64,000 nucleotides of DNA from Streptomyces sp. NBC_01267. Lineage in GTDB: Bacteria > Actinomycetota > Actinomycetes > Streptomycetales > Streptomycetaceae. This document shows positions 58,608 through 64,000 of the stretch, one piece after another. The notes beneath the pieces are model-generated. The model did not search any database. It saw only the letters and a program-made list of their open reading frames with translations, and was not told the DNA's origin. The translations under genes were made by a program, and so were the position numbers. Every line of letters begins with the position of its first letter. The stretch's first letter is position 1. The stretch spans positions 6,865,001 to 6,929,000 of the forward strand of contig NZ_CP108455.1 in the NCBI RefSeq assembly GCF_036241575.1, written 5' to 3'.

Positions 58608-60587
58608 TTGGCCACGACCGTGCGACGTGCCGTACTGACCCTGCCCGCGGCCCCACTGGGGCCGGAGAACCCTCTCCCGGCGCTGCGCCCGCTCGACGAG
58701 ATGCACACGGTGGAGACCGAGGGGCGGGACGACCTGCCGCACGACATGGCCCGTCAGGTCGGCTACGAACCGCTGCGTACGCTCCTGCCGGTGCGCGTGC
58801 TCGACGGGTACGGCCGGGAGCGGACGCCCACCGGCATCGACACCATAGTGATCGAGAACGACCGGCTGCGGGCCACGGTGCTCCCCGGCCTCGGCGGCCG
58901 TATCCACTCGCTGTTCCACAAGCCGACCGGCCGGGAACTGCTCTACCGCAACCCCGTCCTCCAGCCCGCCGACTTCGCCCTCAACGGCGCCTGGTTCTCC
59001 GGCGGCATCGAGTGGAACATCGGCGCGACCGGCCACACCACCCTCAGCTGCGCCCCGCTGCACGCCGCACTGGTGACCGCCCCCGACGGCGGCGAGATGC
59101 TGCGGCTCTGGGAGTGGGAGCGACTGCGCGATCTGCCCTTCCAGGTCGACCTGTGGCTGCCGGAGGACTCCGACTTCCTCTATGCCGGTGTGCGGGTCCG
59201 CAACCCGCACGAGCAGACCGTGCCCACCTACTGGTGGTCCAACATCGCGGTACCCGAGGACGAGACCACCCGGATCCTGGCCCCCGCCGACGAGGCCTGG
59301 CACTTCGGGTACGAGCGCAGCCTGCGCCGCGTGCCGGTCCCCGACTGGGAGGGCGCCGACCGGACGTACCCGCTGCGCAGCGAGTACCCGGCCGACTACT
59401 TCTACGAGGTCCCGCCCGAGGCGAGGAAGTGGATCACCTCCCTCGACGCGACCGGCCAGGGGCTCGTCCAGACCTCGACCGACCAACTGCGGGGCCGCAA
59501 GCTCTTCCTCTGGGGCTCGGGCACCGGGGGCCGCCGCTGGCAGCAGTGGCTGACCCAGCCGGACACCCCCGGGTACGCGGAGATCCAGGCGGGCCTCGCG
59601 CGGACCCAGCTGGAGCACGTACGGCTCGAAGCGGGCGCCGAGTTCAGCTGGCTGGAGGCGTACGGGCCGCTCGCCGCCGAGCCGTCGACGGTGCACGGCG
59701 ACGACTGGGCCGCGGCCCGCACCGAGGCGGAGAGCCGACTCGAAGCGGTCCTGCCGCGGGCCCGGGTCGAGGCCGCGTACGAGGCGTGGTACGCCTGCGC
59801 CGACCGGGAACCCCACGAGACGCTGGCCACCGGGTCCGGCTGGGGCGCGCTCGAAGTCCTGCGCGGGGGACATGAACTCCCCGGCACGCCCTTCGACGAT
59901 TCGACGCTCGGCGACGAGCAGCAGCCCTGGCTGGAGCTCTACCACTCGGGCGTCTTCCCGGCCCCGCGCCCGGCCACCCCGCCCGGCCCCTCCCTCGTCG
60001 GCAGGCACTGGCGCGACATGCTGGAGACGGCGGCAGCCGACCCGCTCACCGAGTACCACCTGGGTGTCGCCCAGTGGCACGAGGGCGACCGGGCGCAGGC
60101 GGTGCGCAGCTGGGAACGCGGCCTGGAACCGGCCCTGACCCGCTGGCCGTTGCTGCGCTGCCTGGCGGTGGCCGACCAGTGCGACGGCCACGGCGAACGG
60201 GCCGCCGACCGCTACGCCGAAGCCTTCGACGACCTCTGCAACGACCTCGGCGACGAGCGCCGCGACGGCCAGGCCTGGACCGCGGTGACCGCGTCCCTGG
60301 CCCGCGAGACGATCGACGCGCTGCTCGCGGTGGGACGCGCCACCGACGCCCGCAAGGTCTGGTGCACACTGAGCCCCGCGATCCGCGCCCGCGGCCGGTT
60401 CCGCCTCATCGAGTCCCGACTGCTCCTCGCCGAGGGCGACATCGGGGCGGCGCGCGCGATCTTCGACACGGGCTTCGAGGTCGCGGACCTCCGGGAGGGC
60501 GCGGAGGTCCTGAACGACACCTGGTCGTCCCTGACGGACGAACCCCTGCCGGCCGCCTACGAGTACCGGATGCGTCCCGGGGGCTGA
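58608..60587 (+). CDS. DUF5107 domain protein with TPR-like C-terminus
   Basis: The 659-residue protein has an N-terminal domain containing VLPGLGGRIHSLFHKPTGRELLYRN and WFSGGIEWNIGATGH, typical of the DUF5107 galactose-mutarotase-like fold. Its C-terminal third looks like TPR repeats (HLGVAQWHEGDRAQAVRSWE, RYAEAFDDLCNDLGDE). Such proteins are linked to carbohydrate binding or processing. The TTG at 58608 with GAGTGAGG upstream is preferred, though an ATG at 58554 is in frame. No sugar transporter or glycosidase is adjacent. Confidence 0.72.
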   Translation: MATTVRRAVLTLPAAPLGPENPLPALRPLDEMHTVETEGRDDLPHDMARQVGYEPLRTLLPVRVLDGYGRERTPTGIDTIVIENDRLRATVLPGLGGRIHSLFHKPTGRELLYRNPVLQPADFALNGAWFSGGIEWNIGATGHTTLSCAPLHAALVTAPDGGEMLRLWEWERLRDLPFQVDLWLPEDSDFLYAGVRVRNPHEQTVPTYWWSNIAVPEDETTRILAPADEAWHFGYERSLRRVPVPDWEGADRTYPLRSEYPADYFYEVPPEARKWITSLDATGQGLVQTSTDQLRGRKLFLWGSGTGGRRWQQWLTQPDTPGYAEIQAGLARTQLEHVRLEAGAEFSWLEAYGPLAAEPSTVHGDDWAAARTEAESRLEAVLPRARVEAAYEAWYACADREPHETLATGSGWGALEVLRGGHELPGTPFDDSTLGDEQQPWLELYHSGVFPAPRPATPPGPSLVGRHWRDMLETAAADPLTEYHLGVAQWHEGDRAQAVRSWERGLEPALTRWPLLRCLAVADQCDGHGERAADRYAEAFDDLCNDLGDERRDGQAWTAVTASLARETIDALLAVGRATDARKVWCTLSPAIRARGRFRLIESRLLLAEGDIGAARAIFDTGFEVADLREGAEVLNDTWSSLTDEPLPAAYEYRMRPGG

Positions 60588-60601
60588 TCGGCTACAGTCC
60601 G

Positions 60602-60631
60602 CCTGCCCGTCGCAAGATCGCCGCGGGCAGG
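60602..60631 (+). terminator. Weak hairpin after the DUF5107 gene
   Basis: An 8-bp perfect stem (60602-60609 with 60624-60631) and a 14-base loop just after the stop; it may be a terminator. Confidence 0.35.
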
Positions 60632-60669
60632 TGGGCGGCCCTGGGGAGGGACCGCCCGGGGGAGGGACC

Positions 60670-61971
60670 ATGACGGAGCTCGACGCTGCCACGAACGCGG
60701 ACGGCACGAGACAGGTACGGCAGGACTGCCCGGAGTGCGGCGCGGCAGTGGTGAAGAACGAACGCTTCGTCACCTGGTGCCTCGCCTGTGACTGGAACGC
60801 CGATCCGGGTGCTCCCGAGCCGGAGCCCGGACGGCTCGACGCGGCCCGCAGGAAGCTGGCCCGCCGCCATGGGGAACAGCTGTACACAGAACTGTCGCAG
60901 GGCGGTGAGCTCAGGCCCCACCGGGATCTCATCAGTGTGCTCGCTCAGGTGGTGGCGCTCGCGGTGCACGCGGTGACCGCCGCTCTCGCCGTCGCGGGCG
61001 TCCTGCTCGTCGTCCTCGGCTGGAGCACCGTCGTCCAGCCGGTCTGCGGCCTCGCGCTGATCCTGCTGGCGGTGGGACTGCGTCCGCGGTTCATGCGATT
61101 CCCCGAGGGCGGGGTGCCTTTGCACCGGACGGACGCCCCGGCACTCTTCGGGCTGATCGACCGGGTCGCGGAGTCGGTGGGCACCCGAGGAGTGGATGTG
61201 GTGTTGGTCGACGCGAGCGCCAACGCCGCAGTCACCGCGTGGGGCATACGCCGACGCCGCCTGCTGTTCCTCGGGCTGTGCCTGTGGGAGCCCCTTGCGC
61301 CGCAAGAGCGCATCGCCCTGCTCGGCCATGAACTCGGTCACTACGCCAACGGGGACATACGGCACGGAGCGGTGATCGCGCCCGCGTTTGAATCTCTCTC
61401 CTTCTGGTACTCCGCCCTGGCCCCGACCTCCCGGCCGACACTGCAACAGACCCTTGTCGACTGGGCCCTGGCGTTGCCCAGATGGATGGTCATCGGTACG
61501 GCGCTCCTGCTGGACCATCTCACTCTGCGGGCCACTCAGCGTGGCGAGTACCTGGCGGACCGCAAGGGCGCGCGGGCAGGTTCCAGCGAGGCGGCCGTCG
61601 CGCTGATGGACCGGCTGTCCGCGAGCAGCGCCGTCGAGGACGAACTGCGCAGGCTGTCGGTCGCCGCCCGGTCACGGAGCAGGGGGAGGGACGCCCGCAC
61701 CGTGGGTCCAGAACTGTGGGAACGGGTCGTCGACCACACCGCATCCGTACCGGAGCACGAGCGCGAGCGGCTGCGCCGGGTCAGCGTGCGACGTGGCCAC
61801 AGCGTGAACTCCACCCATCCGCCGACCCATCTGCGACGTCAGCTGCTGGCCGAGAGCGAGCCCTGTGCGGCGGAGGTCGTGGCCGACAGCGCCACCGTGG
61901 AAGCCGTCGCTGCCGAACTCGCGGGAGCGCGGGCCGTGGTGGCCCGAGCGGTCGTCCGAGGTCTCGGCTGA
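60670..61971 (+). CDS. Membrane M48-type zinc metalloprotease with N-terminal zinc ribbon
   Basis: The 433-residue protein has, at residues 20-40, a four-Cys zinc ribbon (C20, C23, C37, C40; CPECG and CLAC). About two membrane helices follow (QVVALAVHAVTAALAVAGVL region), then an M48 peptidase domain with H220-E221-x2-H224 (LLGHELGHYANGD) and the third ligand E293 (GEYLADRKGA). M48 membrane proteases remove damaged or misfolded membrane proteins, as in HtpX. The ribbon is not part of the common family and may bind nucleic acid or protein. ATG 60670 has GGAGG just upstream. Confidence 0.88.
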   Translation: MTELDAATNADGTRQVRQDCPECGAAVVKNERFVTWCLACDWNADPGAPEPEPGRLDAARRKLARRHGEQLYTELSQGGELRPHRDLISVLAQVVALAVHAVTAALAVAGVLLVVLGWSTVVQPVCGLALILLAVGLRPRFMRFPEGGVPLHRTDAPALFGLIDRVAESVGTRGVDVVLVDASANAAVTAWGIRRRRLLFLGLCLWEPLAPQERIALLGHELGHYANGDIRHGAVIAPAFESLSFWYSALAPTSRPTLQQTLVDWALALPRWMVIGTALLLDHLTLRATQRGEYLADRKGARAGSSEAAVALMDRLSASSAVEDELRRLSVAARSRSRGRDARTVGPELWERVVDHTASVPEHERERLRRVSVRRGHSVNSTHPPTHLRRQLLAESEPCAAEVVADSATVEAVAAELAGARAVVARAVVRGLG

Positions 61972-61998
61972 TGAGTGCCGGGCCGGGTACGAACGGGG

Positions 61999-62355
61999 TC
62001 AGTCCTGGGCCGTCTTCCGGTCGACGTACTCGAACACCGAACCGTCCGGGTGTACCGCGATCAGGTTGCTTCCGGCCGGCGTCGGTAGCGGCCCCACGAT
62101 GATCTTGGCGCCGACATCGTTGAGCGTGGTGACGGCGTCGGCGAGGTCGCGGACCGCGATGGTCGCCGTCACCTTGCGCAGGATCTCCAGCTCCGACTCC
62201 GGGCCGCTCATCAGCAGGAAGGAACCGACCGCGGCGACCGATACACCGCCGCGCTCGAAGCGCAGCGCTTTGCTTCCGGTGAGGCGTTCGTAGAAGAACA
62301 CCGAGGTGTCGAGGTCGTCGACGCAGATACGCAGCGTGGTGCCCAGAATCTCCAT
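61999..62355 (-). CDS. VOC (glyoxalase/dioxygenase-fold) family protein
   Basis: The 118-residue protein has the single-VOC pattern of beta-alpha-beta-beta units: LGTTLRICVDDLDTSVFFYE, GSFLLMSG, and PDGSVFEYVDRK. These often bind divalent metal, but metal-ligand positions cannot be assigned with confidence here. It may act in antibiotic resistance, isomerisation or detoxification. It converges with the M48 gene, with a 27-bp gap. Confidence 0.82.
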   Translation of the reverse strand: MEILGTTLRICVDDLDTSVFFYERLTGSKALRFERGGVSVAAVGSFLLMSGPESELEILRKVTATIAVRDLADAVTTLNDVGAKIIVGPLPTPAGSNLIAVHPDGSVFEYVDRKTAQD

Positions 62356-62403
62356 GGGGAGAAGCCTAGTTGGGTTGGCGGGCGCGGGCCAGGAGATCGA
62401 ATC

Positions 62404-62438
62404 CCCGCAGCCCGCAGCCCGCAGCCCGCAGCCCGCAG
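62404..62438. repeat. Tandem array of CCCGCAG (five units)
   Basis: Five perfect consecutive 7-bp units between the VOC and methyltransferase genes. Length-variable DNA is likely. It does not have the spacer structure of a CRISPR. Confidence 0.85.
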
Positions 62439-62460
62439 CCGCCGTCCCGGCCGGTGGTCG

Positions 62461-63270
62461 TCAGACCCGGCAGAGGATCTCGCCGTGCGGGACCATGAAC
62501 CACGCGTCGTCGTGCGTGGCCCACTCCCGCCAGGCGGCGGAGACCGCGGTCAGCTGGTCCCGCGTCGCGTGGCCGCCGGCCACCGCCTTCTCCGCGTAGA
62601 CCGAGGCGACCGTGCGGTCCGCCCACAGGCCGCCCCACCAGTCGCGTTCCTCCGGGGTGGCGAAGACCCAGGTCGACGCCGTCGACCTGATGTCCGTGAG
62701 TCCCGCCTGCCGTGCCCAGGAGAACAGCCGCCGTCCGGCGTCCGGTTCACCGCCGTTGGCGCGGGCGACCCGGTGGTACAGGTCCAGCCAGTCGTCCATG
62801 ACCGGGGGCTCGGGGTACCAGGCGAACGCGCCGTAGTCGCTCTCGCGCACCGCGATGATGCCGCCGGGCTTGGTCACCCGCCGCATCTCGCGCAGCGCCT
62901 GGACCGGGTCGCCCACGTGCTGGAGCACCTGATGGGCGTGGACGACACAGAAACTGTCGTCCGGGTAGTCCAGCGCGTGGATGTCCGCCACCGCGAAGTC
63001 CGTGTTGTCCAGGCCGCGTTCGGCGGCCAGGGCGCGCGCCTGCTCGACGATCGCGGGCGCCATGTCCACACCCGTGACCCGGCCTTCGGGGACCAGCCCG
63101 GCCAGATCGGCGGTGATGGTGCCGGGGCCGCAGCCGATGTCCAGGATCTGCATGTGGGGCTTGAGTTCGTTCAGCAGGTAGCCCGCGGAGTTGGCGGCGG
63201 TGCGCCAGGTGTGCGAGCGCAGTACCGACTCGTGGTGTCCGTGCGTATAGACGGCTGTCTCTTTCGGCAT
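62461..63270 (-). CDS. Class I SAM-dependent methyltransferase (UbiE-like)
   Basis: The 269-residue protein has motif I ILDIGCGPGTITADLA, motif II VTGVDMAPAIVEQAR, and ESDYGAFAWYPEPPVMDDWL later, characteristic of the UbiE/COQ5-like actinomycete group that methylates small molecules. A specific substrate is not indicated. The ATG at 63268-63270 is followed by HHESVLRSHTWRTAANSA, as in many such proteins. Confidence 0.88.
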   Translation of the reverse strand: MPKETAVYTHGHHESVLRSHTWRTAANSAGYLLNELKPHMQILDIGCGPGTITADLAGLVPEGRVTGVDMAPAIVEQARALAAERGLDNTDFAVADIHALDYPDDSFCVVHAHQVLQHVGDPVQALREMRRVTKPGGIIAVRESDYGAFAWYPEPPVMDDWLDLYHRVARANGGEPDAGRRLFSWARQAGLTDIRSTASTWVFATPEERDWWGGLWADRTVASVYAEKAVAGGHATRDQLTAVSAAWREWATHDDAWFMVPHGEILCRV

Positions 63271-63377
63271 GACGGATCTCCCTCATTCGTCGTCGCGACT
63301 ATGCGTCCGAGGTATGGGGATCACCATAGACGCTCATGTCGGATCGTGAGATTTCCGTCTTGAGATATGGACACGGC

Positions 63378-64000
63378 CTAGAGCGGGAGCGGGCGGTAGA
63401 CCGTGAGCGCCTCGTCGTCCTTGTCGATCCAGAGTTCGGCGGGCGCCTCGGTGATCTCGCCGTCGAACGCGAGCAGCGTCCCCGGAGCGAGCCCCGCGAT
63501 CCGTACCCGCCGCAGCCGTTCCGCCGCGTGCACGGGGGAACGGGACAGCGGTCCGGCGAGCGCGGCGGCCAGCAGCCGCAGTCCGGGCAGCCGCCCGCCG
63601 TGCACCACGCGTACGTCGAGCAGCCCGTCCGCGAGATCGAAACGCCTGCCGGGCGTGGGACCCATCTGCTGGTACATGCCGTTGCCCGCGAAGAGCGTCC
63701 ACAGCGACCTGCGCTCCCCGTGGAACTCGGCCTGGAGCGGCTGCTCGGAACCGAGCACCTTCGCCGCCGCCAGGACACCGGCCGGCCAGCCGCCGATCCT
63801 CGGTGACCAGCGTTCCCGGATCCGCACCAGTTCCGGATAGGCGCCCAGGCTGAACGTGTTGAGGAAGTGCCCGGACCCGCCCGCCCCGCCCTGCGGCCCC
63901 GGGGTGAAGCGCCCCAGGTCGACCTTGACCGCGTCCCCGGAAGCCAGCGCCCGGCAGGTGTCGTGGACCTCCTCGATCCCGACGTCGTACGCGAAGTGGT
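63378..64000 (-). CDS. Diacylglycerol/lipid kinase (YegS/LCB5-like), 5' end outside the window
   Basis: The frame runs off the right edge on the minus strand. The visible C-terminal part of about 207 residues has DLGRFTPGPQ, HFLNTFSLGAYPELVRI (the F-x-N-x-x-S-x-G-x-YP-x-L-V-R signature), and a terminal DGEITEAPAEL segment. This family phosphorylates diacylglycerol, sphingoid bases or related lipids. The glycine-rich nucleotide-binding N-terminal domain is not included, so substrate and completeness cannot be judged. Confidence 0.8.
   Translation of the reverse strand, partial: HFAYDVGIEEVHDTCRALASGDAVKVDLGRFTPGPQGGAGGSGHFLNTFSLGAYPELVRIRERWSPRIGGWPAGVLAAAKVLGSEQPLQAEFHGERRSLWTLFAGNGMYQQMGPTPGRRFDLADGLLDVRVVHGGRLPGLRLLAAALAGPLSRSPVHAAERLRRVRIAGLAPGTLLAFDGEITEAPAELWIDKDDEALTVYRPLPL

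Noticed and set aside
62404..62438. CCCGCAG array as a possible CRISPR
   Set aside because: Contiguous 7-bp units without spacers or cas genes; simple tandem repeat only.

Overview
The window has very high GC with strong third-position GC bias, many GTG starts, 4-bp ATGA/GTGA gene overlaps, several leaderless-looking promoters and typical actinomycete gene content. Together these suggest a Streptomyces chromosome. I see no tRNA, rRNA, IS element, CRISPR array or replication origin. About 52 protein genes are supported; the first and last are cut by the window edges.

Left part (1-12.7 kb): the 3' end of a gamma-glutamyltransferase, an inositol-monophosphatase-like phosphatase, a nucleotidyltransferase, an FAD oxidoreductase, a TerD protein divergent from a TatA/B-like protein, a small orphan protein, a macrodomain protein, an Ada-AlkA fusion followed by an O6-alkylguanine methyltransferase, glycerate kinase, a MarR regulator, and the phosphatidylserine/phosphatidylethanolamine pair psd-pssA.

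12.9-22.1 kb, minus strand: an ethylmalonyl-CoA pathway operon. It runs crotonyl-CoA carboxylase/reductase, ethylmalonyl-CoA mutase, CitE-type lyase, MaoC hydratase, acyl-CoA dehydrogenase, with a TetR regulator and a double-length 3-hydroxyacyl-CoA dehydrogenase upstream. These steps turn acetoacetyl/crotonyl-CoA into ethylmalonyl- and methylmalonyl-type units and allow acetyl-CoA assimilation.

22.4-32.7 kb: mixed genes. They include a HEAT-repeat protein, a GNAT, a radical SAM protein with an SOS-box-like site, an SRPBCC protein, a drug exporter with a tail of repeated carboxypeptidase-regulatory-like domains, a GH25 lysozyme, a PAS-GAF-PP2C-HATPase phosphatase and a methyltransferase.

32.7-37.5 kb, minus strand: a TetR gene followed by a complete cytochrome P450 system (ferredoxin, ferredoxin reductase, dehydrogenase/carboxymuconolactone-decarboxylase fusion, P450). 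It is overlap-coupled and probably acts on one substrate.

37.8-49.7 kb: a TPR protein coupled to a polyprenyl diphosphate synthase, then a tandem duplication of about 4.74 kb. Each copy encodes a secreted protein of about 1,410 residues with a sedolisin (S53) catalytic domain lacking the usual pro-domain, followed by Ig-like domains and a kelch propeller. A 187-bp non-coding block upstream of the two genes is identical in both copies although the rest has diverged. This is the most interesting structure in the window.

49.7-56.6 kb: a PucR-type regulator divergent from a four-peptidase operon (DppA-like M55, M20, S9, S66). It looks like a D-amino-acid or cell-wall peptide catabolic unit. The right end holds small membrane and acetyltransferase genes, a DUF5107 protein, an M48 protease with a zinc ribbon, a VOC protein, a methyltransferase and the 3' part of a diacylglycerol-kinase-like gene.
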